From: an uncultured Pseudomonadota bacterium
GTDB taxonomy: Bacteria > Pseudomonadota > Gammaproteobacteria > Steroidobacterales > Steroidobacteraceae
Direction: 5' to 3'
Assembly: GCA_902826225.1 (NCBI GenBank)
Contig: CADEED010000029.1
Coordinates: forward strand, 1 to 36,764
DNA: 36,764 bases
Below, piece by piece: positions 1 to 7,562 of this stretch. Positions within the stretch are counted from its first letter, which is position 1. Each line of letters opens with the position of its first letter. The position numbers and the translations under genes were made by a program. The notes below the pieces were generated by a model. That model worked only from the letters and a program-made list of their open reading frames with translations, ran no database searches and was not told the origin of the DNA.

Positions 1-162
1 CGCTGAAAGCATCTAAGCGGGAAGCCCCCCCCAAGATTAGATCTCCCTGGGAACTTGATTCCCCTGAAGGGCCGTCGAAGACTACGACGTTGATAGGCTG
101 GGTGTGTACAGGCAGTAATGCCTTCAGCTAACCAGTACTAATTGCCCGTGAGACTTGACCAT
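1..162 (+). rRNA. rrl: 23S ribosomal RNA, 3' end (partial)
   Basis: The first 160 or so bases match the conserved 3' terminus of bacterial 23S rRNA: a segment near the start reads GCTGAAAGCATCTAAGCGGG, followed by the GGCTGGGTGTG block and the terminal GCTAACCAGTACTAAT and CCGTGAGACTTGACC segments. The gene begins before the window. The 3' end is set by comparison with the E. coli end (GCTTAACCTT) and is uncertain by a few bases. It is followed by a spacer and 5S rRNA, the usual rrn order. Confidence 0.95.
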
Positions 163-360
163 ATAACTTCAAGCAGTTTGGCTGTTGCTGGCCACGCGTT
201 TCGGCGCGCTGCTGCGAAGTGATGTCGATTGGAGCATTCACATGGTGAATGCGGCATGTCCGAGCACTGTGTTCACGTGCGACTGGGCGTCAATTCAAAA
301 AACCTTCCGGATTGGGCGTGGCGTGTCGGTAGTTAGGCCGCACGGGACGCTAAACAGAAT
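163..360 (+). other. 23S-5S internal transcribed spacer
   Basis: About 200 bases separate the 23S and 5S genes. I see no tRNA cloverleaf in it. A short open frame (185-376) crosses into the 5S gene and is not considered real. The segment presumably carries the rRNA processing stems, but I cannot fold it reliably by eye. Confidence 0.7.
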
Positions 361-478
361 TCCCTGGCGGCTATAGCGAGCGGGAACCACCCGATCCCAT
401 TTCGAACTCGGAAGTGAAAACGCTCCGCGCCGATGATAGTGTGGCAGCTGCCATGCGAGAGTAGGTCACTGCCAGGGT
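361..478 (+). rRNA. rrf: 5S ribosomal RNA
   Basis: The sequence opens with CCCTGGCGGCTATAGCG and closes with CACTGCCAGGG, which pair as the terminal helix I of 5S rRNA. Internal landmarks are conserved: CGATCCCATTTCGAACTCGG, GAAGTGAAA, GCGCCGATGATAGTGTGG and CATGCGAGAGTAGG. Length is about 118 nt, typical for bacterial 5S. It is the last gene of the rrn operon and is followed by a strong terminator. Confidence 0.96.
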
Positions 479-490
479 CCTAACGCCAAG

Positions 491-522
491 AGCCCCCGTC
501 ACGAAAGTGGCGGGGGCTTTTT
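491..522 (+). terminator. Rho-independent terminator of the rrn operon
   Basis: AGCCCCCGTCAC, a GAAA tetraloop, then GTGGCGGGGGCT form a 12-bp stem (one T-G wobble), followed directly by a TTTTT run. It lies 12 bases after the 5S gene. The next gene begins only 36 bases later. Confidence 0.93.
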
Positions 523-558
523 CATTCCCGGTGCGGGTGCGAAGATCGGCCCGCGGAC

Positions 559-1581
559 ATGAATCGAGTCACCCGACCCATACCCGAGCTGACGGGTTGC
601 AGTCCTGAACGGCTGCCGCTCGCGGACCTGCTTGCCGGCAAGCAGCCCCGCGTGCTCCGGGGTCTCGTGTCCGAATGGGGCATCACGCGCGCCGGTCTGC
701 GTTCCGATGCGGACGCCATCGATTACCTGCGTTCGTTCTACAACGGCCGGGTGATCAGCGCGTCCTTCGGCGGCCCCGAGATCGCCGGCCGGCTCTTCTA
801 CAACGAGGACTTCACCCAGCTCAATTTCGCGAGCCGGCGGACCCGGCTCGACGAAGTGCTGGAGCAGATCCAGCGGCACCTTGCGGACGAACGTCCGCCG
901 ACGATGTACGTCGGATCCACCGTCATCGACTCATGCCTGCCCGGATTCCGCCAGGACAACGACCTGGGGCTCGCGGGGCACGGCATCGATCCGCCGCCCG
1001 CGATCTGGATCGGCAACCGCACGATCGCCTCGTGTCACTACGACGCGCCGAACAATATCGCGTGCTGCGTGGTCGGCCGCCGGCGTTTCACGCTGTTTCC
1101 GCCCGACCAGATCTTCAATCTCTATCCGGGCCCGCTCGATCCGACGCCCGGCGGGCAGGCCATCAGCCTGGTCGATTTCGCGAACCCGGATCTCGAAAGG
1201 TTTCCGGCTTTCCGCACGGCACTCGAGGCTGGCATGACGGCCGAGGTCGGACCGGGCGACGCCGTCTTCATCCCGAGCATGTGGTGGCACCACGTGCAGG
1301 GGCTGTCGGCCTTCAACACGCTCGTGAACTACTGGTGGAGCACGTCTCCCGCCTACCTCCCCACGCCGATGCACGCGCTCTATCACGCGATCTGGGCAGT
1401 TCGCGACCGGCCGGAAAGCGAAAAGCGTGCCTGGCGCGACGTCTTCGAGTACTACGTTTTCGGCGACGGTGCCCGCGCGGGTGCACACCTGCCCGCCCAG
1501 GCACGCGGCCTCCTCGGGCCGATCGACGAGAATCAAGCGCGACAGATCCGCGCCATGCTCATCAACAAGCTGAATCGCTGA
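559..1581 (+). CDS. Cupin-like (JmjC/Cupin_8-type) putative Fe(II)/2-oxoglutarate oxygenase
   Basis: This 340-residue cytoplasmic protein looks like the cupin-like/JmjC fold. A candidate metal triad is visible: His160-x-Asp162 (ASCHYDAPNN) and His244 or His245 in PSMWWHHV. The GRRRFTLFPP segment (173-182) and the GDAVFIPSMWWHHV segment match the family's usual strand motifs. Members are typically hydroxylases using Fe(II) and 2-oxoglutarate; the substrate here is unknown. It is the first gene of a same-strand set: the halogenase-like gene starts 18 bases later. The ATG used has no clear ribosome-binding site and lies 36 bases after the rrn terminator, so the true start could be further in. 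No signal peptide. Similar proteins commonly sit beside tryptophan-halogenase-like genes and TonB receptors, which is the arrangement here. Fold is fairly sure, function is not. Confidence 0.82.
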   Translation: MNRVTRPIPELTGCSPERLPLADLLAGKQPRVLRGLVSEWGITRAGLRSDADAIDYLRSFYNGRVISASFGGPEIAGRLFYNEDFTQLNFASRRTRLDEVLEQIQRHLADERPPTMYVGSTVIDSCLPGFRQDNDLGLAGHGIDPPPAIWIGNRTIASCHYDAPNNIACCVVGRRRFTLFPPDQIFNLYPGPLDPTPGGQAISLVDFANPDLERFPAFRTALEAGMTAEVGPGDAVFIPSMWWHHVQGLSAFNTLVNYWWSTSPAYLPTPMHALYHAIWAVRDRPESEKRAWRDVFEYYVFGDGARAGAHLPAQARGLLGPIDENQARQIRAMLINKLNR

Positions 1582-1599
1582 ACCTCCGAGGGTCGATCC

Positions 1600-3099
1600 T
1601 TGCAGACTAGTGAAGTGAAGAAAGTGGTGATCGCGGGCGGCGGCACGGCCGGGTGGCTCGCCGCGGCCGCGCTCTCGCACCAGCTCGGCCGGATCGTGCA
1701 GATCACGCTGATCGAGTCTGAGGAGATCGGGACGATCGGCGTCGGCGAGGCGACGATCCCGCCGATCCGCGTGTTCCACAAGCTGCTGCAGGTCGACGAG
1801 CAGGAGTTCATGCGCGCGACCGCGGCCACCTTCAAGCTCGGCATCTCGTTCGAGAACTGGGCGCGCGACGGCGACCGCTACATCCACTCGTTCGGCCGCA
1901 ATGGAAAGCCGACCTGGATGTGCGAGTTCCACAATTTCTGGCTGCGCAGCCGCGAACTCGGCGTCGAGTCCGAACTCGGAGACTACTGTTTCGAGCTGCA
2001 GGCGGCGAAGGCGAACAAGTTCGCGTTCCCGAAAGAGGGCGAGATCAACTATGCGTATCACTTCGACGCCGGCCAGTATGCGAAATTCCTGCGCCGCTTC
2101 TCGGAGACGCACGGCATCCGCCGCATCGAGGGAAAGATCAGGGAAGTCAGGCAGCATGGCGAGACCGGCAACATCGAAGCGCTCGTGCTCCACTCCGGCG
2201 AGGTCGTCGCCGGCGACTTCTTCATCGACTGCACCGGCTTTCGCGGGCTCCTCATCGAGCAGACACTGAAGACGGGCTACGAGGACTGGTCGCAGTGGTT
2301 GCCCTGTGACAGCGCAGCCGCCGTGCAGACCGAACTCACCGGCCCGGCCGCCCCGTACACGCGCGCGGTGGCCCACGACAGCGGCTGGCGCTGGTGCATT
2401 CCCCTCCAGCACCGCGTCGGCAACGGCCTGGTCTACAGCAGCCGCTTCCTCTCCGACGATGCCGCGAAGGCCGCGCTCGTCGGCGCCATCGACGGCAAGA
2501 CGATCACCGAGCCGCGGGTGCTGAAGTTCCAGACCGGCCGCCGCCGCCAGGTATGGAACAAGAACTGTCTCGCGCTGGGTCTCGCCAGCGGGTTCATCGA
2601 ACCGCTCGAGTCGACGAGCATCCATCTCATGATGGTCGGTGTCACCCGGCTCCTGCACCTGTTTCCCTTCGGCGGCGTGAATCAGTCGCTTGTCGACCAG
2701 TACAACGAGGGCGCACGCGCGGAGATGGAAAAGACGAGAGATTTCGTCGTGCTCCACTACCACGCGACTCAGCGCGACGACTCGCCGTTCTGGCGGCACT
2801 GCCGGGACATGCCCATTCCCGATTCTCTCGCCCATCGCATCGAGCTGTTCCGGGAGAACGCATACGCCTTCCAGGGCGACGGCGAGATGTTCCGGGTCGA
2901 TTCGTGGGCGCAGGTGATGCTCGGCCAGCGCATCGCGCCCCGTTCCTATCATCACGGCGCCCGCATCCTGCCCGAGCAGGACTTGCGCAAATTCCTCGCG
3001 GATTTCCGCGCGTCGATAGCGCAAACCGTCGAGCGGATGCCCGTTCACCAGGACTTCGTGAATCAATACTGCCTGGCGAGCAACAGCGTCTGGAACTGA
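1600..3099 (+). CDS. Flavin-dependent tryptophan-halogenase-like protein
   Basis: 499 residues, close to the 500-550 usual for flavin-dependent tryptophan halogenases. Visible hallmarks: the FAD-binding GGGTAGW motif (13-19), Lys79 in ATFKLGISFENW (the position of the catalytic lysine in PrnA/RebH), the GWRWCIP form of the WxWxIP motif (262-268) that separates halogenases from monooxygenases, and FIEPLESTS (332-340). The active-site residues therefore appear intact. The enzyme would need reduced FAD from a partner reductase; none is encoded nearby. The start is taken as TTG at 1600 because GAGGG lies about 7 bases upstream; a GTG at 1615 has no such site. The next gene begins 4 bases after the stop, indicating an operon. 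Whether the substrate is free tryptophan is doubtful, since homologues in TonB-receptor loci are numerous and uncharacterised. Confidence 0.88.
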   Translation: MQTSEVKKVVIAGGGTAGWLAAAALSHQLGRIVQITLIESEEIGTIGVGEATIPPIRVFHKLLQVDEQEFMRATAATFKLGISFENWARDGDRYIHSFGRNGKPTWMCEFHNFWLRSRELGVESELGDYCFELQAAKANKFAFPKEGEINYAYHFDAGQYAKFLRRFSETHGIRRIEGKIREVRQHGETGNIEALVLHSGEVVAGDFFIDCTGFRGLLIEQTLKTGYEDWSQWLPCDSAAAVQTELTGPAAPYTRAVAHDSGWRWCIPLQHRVGNGLVYSSRFLSDDAAKAALVGAIDGKTITEPRVLKFQTGRRRQVWNKNCLALGLASGFIEPLESTSIHLMMVGVTRLLHLFPFGGVNQSLVDQYNEGARAEMEKTRDFVVLHYHATQRDDSPFWRHCRDMPIPDSLAHRIELFRENAYAFQGDGEMFRVDSWAQVMLGQRIAPRSYHHGARILPEQDLRKFLADFRASIAQTVERMPVHQDFVNQYCLASNSVWN

Positions 3100-3103
3100 A
3101 TCG

Positions 3104-3784
3104 ATGAAGCCCCATCCGGATCTGCGCATCCAGAAGCTCACGATCGGCCACGAGCAGGCGCCGCTCGCCGTCATCGACAATGTCGCGGCGAACGCGGACG
3201 AACTGGTCGAGATGGCGGCCGGAAAGATGTTCGGCAGCGTCGCGAGTCACTACCCCGGGGTGCGCGCGAAGGCGCCGCTCACATACCACCAGTTAGTGCT
3301 TGCCACGCTGCGCGACCTGTTCGTCGGCTATTTCGGGCTCGCGCCGTCGGTGCGCGTCACGAGCTGCCACTTCTCGGTGATGACGACGCGGCCGGAAGAC
3401 CTCGCGCCTCTGCAGACGATCCCGCACATCGATTCGCACGATAGCCGCGAGCTCGCGTTCGTACACTATCTCTTCCGGCGCGATTGTGGCGGCACGGCTT
3501 TCTACCGGCATCGCAGTACAGGATTCGAGTTCATCGACCAGGCGCGCAGGGTCCAATACTTCGCGAAGGTGGAGGAGGAACGCGAAGGCCCCCACCGCTC
3601 GCCGCAGTCCTACATCAACGGGGACACGGCGCTCTACGAGCAAATAGGCCGCCAGGACGGCGTTTTCAACCGCATGCTCGTGTACCGTCGCAATTCACTG
3701 CATTCCGGCTGCATCGGCCCCGAGTTCGTGTTCGACGCGGATCCGCGCCGCGGACGCCTCTCGCTCAACGGATTCCTCGCCTGA
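3104..3784 (+). CDS. DUF6445-like protein, possible 2-oxoglutarate/Fe(II) oxygenase fold
   Basis: 226 residues, no signal peptide or membrane segment. I recall this family as DUF6445, repeatedly found next to tryptophan-halogenase-like genes; the assignment is from memory of the sequence style and context. A pattern resembling the facial triad of prolyl-hydroxylase-like oxygenases is visible: His108-x-Asp110 (TIPHIDSHD), His200 (NSLHSGC) and an arginine at 216 or 218 (DPRRGRLSLNGFLA), with a FRRDCGGTAFYRH segment between them as in enzymes where a double-stranded beta-helix continues after HxD. This is inference, not an established function. The gene starts 4 bases after the halogenase stop, so translational coupling is likely. 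A 460-base gap with possible regulatory repeats follows before the TonB receptor. Confidence 0.7.
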   Translation: MKPHPDLRIQKLTIGHEQAPLAVIDNVAANADELVEMAAGKMFGSVASHYPGVRAKAPLTYHQLVLATLRDLFVGYFGLAPSVRVTSCHFSVMTTRPEDLAPLQTIPHIDSHDSRELAFVHYLFRRDCGGTAFYRHRSTGFEFIDQARRVQYFAKVEEEREGPHRSPQSYINGDTALYEQIGRQDGVFNRMLVYRRNSLHSGCIGPEFVFDADPRRGRLSLNGFLA

Positions 3785-4246
3785 CAACCGGCGACGGCCG
3801 GGACACGCCGCTCTGACGTTCCCGCGGAATCTGCTGCACAAGGTTGTTGTTTTTTTGGTCGCACCGCAGCGGCAGATCGTGAATGCCTGTCGTGGCATGT
3901 CCCGAGATGTCTCGTAAAGACATGATTCGCTTGGGGATAGCGAGATGTGGAGCGCGGGTCGGCAGGACGATCGAGACCCGATTTAACCGTGGACTTTCGT
4001 ACACAGGCTGCATATCCTCCGTTGCAGTCTTGAGGGGGACGCGCGATTGCGTAGGCATTGCTTCAGCCAGTCACGGGCCGGTTCTCGGTTCCGTTCGGAT
4101 CTGCGGTCTCGCAGGCCTTCCCCGTTATTTTCCAGTCGACTGACAAATCCTTGATCTGAAAATTTTCCGATCAGGGACGTGTTTGCTTTGTGAATGTTTG
4201 CGGTACCAACAACGACTAGATGTACGAGTGCGGAGGACATCTGATT
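3785..4246 (+). other. Long intergenic leader before the TonB receptor gene
   Basis: About 460 bases without a convincing gene. An open frame at 3883-4143 codes for 86 residues of no recognisable character and I do not call it. The segment has a T-rich run near 3848-3857, an inverted repeat at 3896-3924 (CATGTC/GACATG flanking CGAGATGTCTCG), a 22-bp palindrome at 4152-4173, and a good ribosome-binding site (GGAGGA, 4232-4237) before the receptor's ATG. It is visibly more AT-rich near 4141-4200 than the coding regions, as expected for a promoter and leader. Confidence 0.6.
4152..4173. promoter_or_regulatory. 22-bp near-perfect palindrome, candidate operator
   Basis: TGATCTGAAAATTTTCCGATCA reads the same on both strands at 20 of 22 positions, with a perfect GAAAATTTTC core. 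It lies 73 bases upstream of the receptor ATG. A dimeric regulator site is the simplest reading; an RNA hairpin is possible but would have no loop at the perfect core. The cognate regulator is not evident in the window. Confidence 0.5.
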
Positions 4247-7200
4247 ATGAAATTCAACCGAAAGACATTGCCTATTGCATCGAAGGCACTGTTCACCATC
4301 GTGGGTGGAGCAGTGCTGGTGAATCCCGTGTTCGCGCAGGAACAAGGGAGTGAAGAAATCGAGGAAGTGATCGTCACCGGTCTGCGCGGAAGCTTGAAGG
4401 CTTCGCTCGAGACCAAGCGTGACGCACTGGGCGTCGTCGATGCGATCAACGCCGAGGACATCGGTAAATTCCCGGACACCAACCTGTCGGAAGCGCTCCA
4501 GCGCATCACGGGTCTGTCCATCGACCGTCGCAACGGCGAAGGCGCCACGGTGACGGCGCGAGGCTTCGGTCCGCAGTTCAACATGGTGACGTTGAACGGC
4601 CGCCAGATGCCGACGGCCGACACCTTCGGCGACGGCGGCGCGGTCGGCGGCGGTGCCGCCGGCAACACGCGTTCGTTCAACTTCGCGAATCTCGCGGCCG
4701 AAGCGATCAGCGCGGTCGAGGTGTACAAGACCGGCCGTGCCGACATCGCCACCGGTGGTATCGGTGCGTCGATCAACGTACGTACCGCGCGTCCGCTCGA
4801 CAGCGACGGGCTCGTACTCAATCTCGGCGCCAAGATGGTGAACGACACCACGAATCGCGAAGGTGATGACATCACCCCCGAGATCTCGGGCATCTTCAGC
4901 TGGGCCACCGACAACAAGATGTTCGGCATCGGCTTGTCGGCCAGCTACCAGAAGCGCGACAGCGGTTCCTCATCGTCGACGGTCAACGACTGGCAGATCC
5001 GCCCGTGGAACTCGACGCTGAGCGCCATCCAGGGCCAGGTCCCGCTCTACGTCAACAACAACGACACGCCCTACGACACCGCTGACGATTTCATCGACGC
5101 GGAGATCATCAACGCGCCGGCGAACGGTCAGCTGTACGGCATCCCGAACGACATCCGTTATGCGTTCTCGGATTCCGAGCGTGAGCGCATCAACACGCAG
5201 TTCACGGTGCAGTACCAGCCGGTCGACGGCCTCACGTTCACGCACGACATCACGTTGGTCGAGCAGAATCTGAAGGAAGACCGTGGTGAGCAGACGATCT
5301 GGCTGCAGCGTAACGGCTTCGACTTGATCGAGTTCGACACCGGCAACGAAGTGGCGACGCCCGTTCGTCTCCACGAGTACACCGGCGCCGGCAAGGACTT
5401 CGGTTACGAGCAGCAGCACCGCGAACAGCGCAACACGCTCATGTCGATGGGCTTCAACGCCGACTGGAACGTCACCGAGCAGTTCAACCTGAACTTCGAC
5501 TTCCATCGTTCGCGCGCACGCAGCCTGCCCGATGACGGAGTCACGGGCGGCAGCCAGACGGCGTTCAGCCTCGCGGGCAAGGTGCCCAGCACCTGTCTCG
5601 AGTTCTACGGTGCGAACCCGATGGGTGGTGCCCCCGCGTGCCGCAACCAGTCGGGCTTCTGGACGCAGGAGTTCCAGTTCAACGGAGGCCTGCCGATCGC
5701 GGCCCGCACCTTGTACCCGGATCGCCTCACGGCGCTGGCGGGTGGTGCCGGCCAGGACGACTACACGTTTGACCAGTCGAGCCTGGGTTCGCAGATCCTG
5801 CGCATTTCCTATCAGGAGCAGCGCACGAACGTGAACCAGGCGCGCATCGACGGCGAGTTCGAGTTCGAGGGTGGCAGCACCTTCGGCTTCGGCGTCGAGA
5901 CCCGCGCCATGGAGACGCATCAGCGCTCCTCCGGCTCGAACCTGACGATGGGCGACTGGGGTGTCGGCGACACCGGCACCGTGCCGGACATGGTCGCGCT
6001 GCTCACGCCGTTCAGCCTCACGGGTGCATTCGACGACTTCAACCCGGTCGGTGCGCCGACGGGTGGCTGGAAGGGGAATGCCAACGTGCTCGGCCAGTGG
6101 GCGCTGGATCACGGCTACGTGAACTGGACGGAGGCTTCCGCTCCGGACGGTCAGCTGCGTTACAACCCGGGATTCAACACCGACAGCGTGATCGAGGAAG
6201 ACACCCAGGCGGTCTACGCGCAGTTCGCGTGGAAGTTCGAGGTCGGCACTATGCCGGCGAATCTCGTGGTCGGCGCGCGTTACGAGGAGACGACGGTCAA
6301 GGCGACAAACAGCCTGCTGGTCCCGACGGCGCTGCTCTGGCAGGACGACAACGACTTCCAGGTCGTACGTCCCACCACGGCGACGCTGGTGGAAGGCGAC
6401 GGCGACTACAACAACCTGCTGCCGAACCTCGACTTCGACATCGGCATCACGGACTCGCTCAAGGCGCGCTTCTCGTACAGCAAGACGATTGCCCGCGCGG
6501 GCTACGGCACGCTGGCCGCGGGCCAGAATCCCGGCACGCCGGGTGGTTCGACGATCAACGGCTTCACGCCGGGTGGCAACCAGAACAACCCGGGCATCCT
6601 GCCGCTCGAGTCCGATAACTTCGATCTGTCCTTCGAGTACTACTTCTCGGATACGGGTTACGTGTCCGTGGGTGCGTTCCAGAAGAACGTCGAAAACTTC
6701 ATCGGCAACTCGGTGGTTCCGCTCGAGCTGTATGGCATCCGCAACCAGACGGGTGGCCCGCGCGCCCAGACGGCGCTGGCCTATCTGCAGGCCAACGGCT
6801 TCGGCACGAACGACTCGGCGCTGTTCACCGCCACCGCGATGCTGGCCAACCCCGGCACCTTCGTGGATGCGATGGGCACGTCGTGGACCGGCGGCCTGGC
6901 GAACTACAACGGCTCGGAGGCGCAGCACATCGCCTTCGCGACGCGGTACGACCTGCTGCCGACGGCCGAGGATCCTCTCTACACGTTCAACATCAACACG
7001 CCGACGAACAACCAGGAAGCCAAGATCCATGGTTACGAGTTCGGCGGTCAGTACTTCTTCGGAGACTCTGGCTTCGGCGTACTGGCGAACTACACGATCG
7101 TGAAGGGTGACATCGGCTACGACGTGGCGAGCGATCCGAACCAGAACCAGTTCGCGCTGACGGGTCTGTCCGACTCCGCGAACGCGGTGCTGATGTTCGA

Positions 7201-7477
7201 GAAGTTCGGCATCTCGGCGCGTCTCGCCTACAACTGGCGCGACGAGTTCCTGTCGAACATCAACCAGGGTGGCTTCAGGAACCCGATCTTCGTCGAAGCG
7301 TACGACCAGATCGACCTGTCGGTCGGCTATGACATCAGCGACAACCTCGCGGTGTCGTTCGAGGCCATCAACCTGACGGGCGAGGACATCCGCTGGCACG
7401 GCCGTTCGGCCCTGCAGATGTGGCGTCTGGAAGACCAGGGTGCGCGTTACGCCCTCGGTGCCCGTTACAAGTTCTGA
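4247..7477 (+). CDS. TonB-dependent receptor (outer membrane, oligosaccharide type)
   Basis: 1076 residues. An N-terminal signal peptide (basic MKFNRK, hydrophobic stretch, cleavage likely after PVFA) is followed by a TonB-box-like segment EEVIVTGLRGS, a plug domain with EDIGKFPDTNLSEAL and VTARGFGPQFNMVTLNGRQ, then a long series of alternating beta strands ending in ALGARYKF with a terminal aromatic residue, as in 22-strand barrels. The N-terminal style resembles the large carbohydrate-type receptors of Xanthomonas and Caulobacter. It would import an unidentified ligand into the periplasm using TonB energy. The start ATG at 4247 is chosen for the signal peptide and the GGAGGA site 9 bases before it; an upstream in-frame ATG at 4220 is less likely. 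A hairpin and the SapC gene follow. Ligand unknown; the neighbours do not include a glycoside hydrolase. Confidence 0.93.
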   Translation: MKFNRKTLPIASKALFTIVGGAVLVNPVFAQEQGSEEIEEVIVTGLRGSLKASLETKRDALGVVDAINAEDIGKFPDTNLSEALQRITGLSIDRRNGEGATVTARGFGPQFNMVTLNGRQMPTADTFGDGGAVGGGAAGNTRSFNFANLAAEAISAVEVYKTGRADIATGGIGASINVRTARPLDSDGLVLNLGAKMVNDTTNREGDDITPEISGIFSWATDNKMFGIGLSASYQKRDSGSSSSTVNDWQIRPWNSTLSAIQGQVPLYVNNNDTPYDTADDFIDAEIINAPANGQLYGIPNDIRYAFSDSERERINTQFTVQYQPVDGLTFTHDITLVEQNLKEDRGEQTIWLQRNGFDLIEFDTGNEVATPVRLHEYTGAGKDFGYEQQHREQRNTLMSMGFNADWNVTEQFNLNFDFHRSRARSLPDDGVTGGSQTAFSLAGKVPSTCLEFYGANPMGGAPACRNQSGFWTQEFQFNGGLPIAARTLYPDRLTALAGGAGQDDYTFDQSSLGSQILRISYQEQRTNVNQARIDGEFEFEGGSTFGFGVETRAMETHQRSSGSNLTMGDWGVGDTGTVPDMVALLTPFSLTGAFDDFNPVGAPTGGWKGNANVLGQWALDHGYVNWTEASAPDGQLRYNPGFNTDSVIEEDTQAVYAQFAWKFEVGTMPANLVVGARYEETTVKATNSLLVPTALLWQDDNDFQVVRPTTATLVEGDGDYNNLLPNLDFDIGITDSLKARFSYSKTIARAGYGTLAAGQNPGTPGGSTINGFTPGGNQNNPGILPLESDNFDLSFEYYFSDTGYVSVGAFQKNVENFIGNSVVPLELYGIRNQTGGPRAQTALAYLQANGFGTNDSALFTATAMLANPGTFVDAMGTSWTGGLANYNGSEAQHIAFATRYDLLPTAEDPLYTFNINTPTNNQEAKIHGYEFGGQYFFGDSGFGVLANYTIVKGDIGYDVASDPNQNQFALTGLSDSANAVLMFEKFGISARLAYNWRDEFLSNINQGGFRNPIFVEAYDQIDLSVGYDISDNLAVSFEAINLTGEDIRWHGRSALQMWRLEDQGARYALGARYKF

Positions 7478-7518
7478 GAATCCAAGTTCAAAGAACGCGT
7501 AAAGGGTGATGAAATGGG

Positions 7519-7550
7519 AAGGCCGCTACGCGAGTAGCGGCCTTTCCTTT
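7519..7550 (+). terminator. Terminator or attenuating hairpin between receptor and SapC genes
   Basis: AAGGCCGCTAC, GCGA loop, GTAGCGGCCTT form a perfect 11-bp stem with a GNRA tetraloop, followed by TCCTTTT, an imperfect T tract. It lies 41 bases after the receptor stop and ends just before the SapC ribosome-binding site (GAGAGG). It may give partial termination, making SapC less abundant than the receptor. Confidence 0.75.
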
Positions 7551-7562
7551 TGAGAGGTCGCG

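Noticed and set aside
185..376. Small open frame in the 23S-5S spacer
   Set aside because: Overlaps the 5S gene and has no ribosome-binding site or recognisable sequence.
1600..3099. Calling the halogenase-like gene a true free-tryptophan halogenase
   Set aside because: Catalytic residues are present, but homologues in TonB-receptor loci are uncharacterised and no flavin reductase or indole pathway gene is near.
931..3180. Long minus-strand open frame (749 residues) opposite the cupin and halogenase genes
   Set aside because: Composition is typical of antisense frames in GC-rich DNA, with no recognised motif, and the plus strand holds clear genes.
3935..3948. GGATAGCGAGATGT resembling one half of the LacI-type operator
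   Set aside because: Only one arm matches; the other arm diverges, so the LacI site before the first receptor is not supported.
3883..4143. 86-residue open frame in the receptor leader
   Set aside because: No ribosome-binding site, no recognisable sequence, and it overlaps candidate regulatory repeats.
4970..7399. Long minus-strand frame (809 residues) opposite the first TonB receptor
   Set aside because: Arg/Val/Asp-rich with no domain; the receptor fills the other strand.
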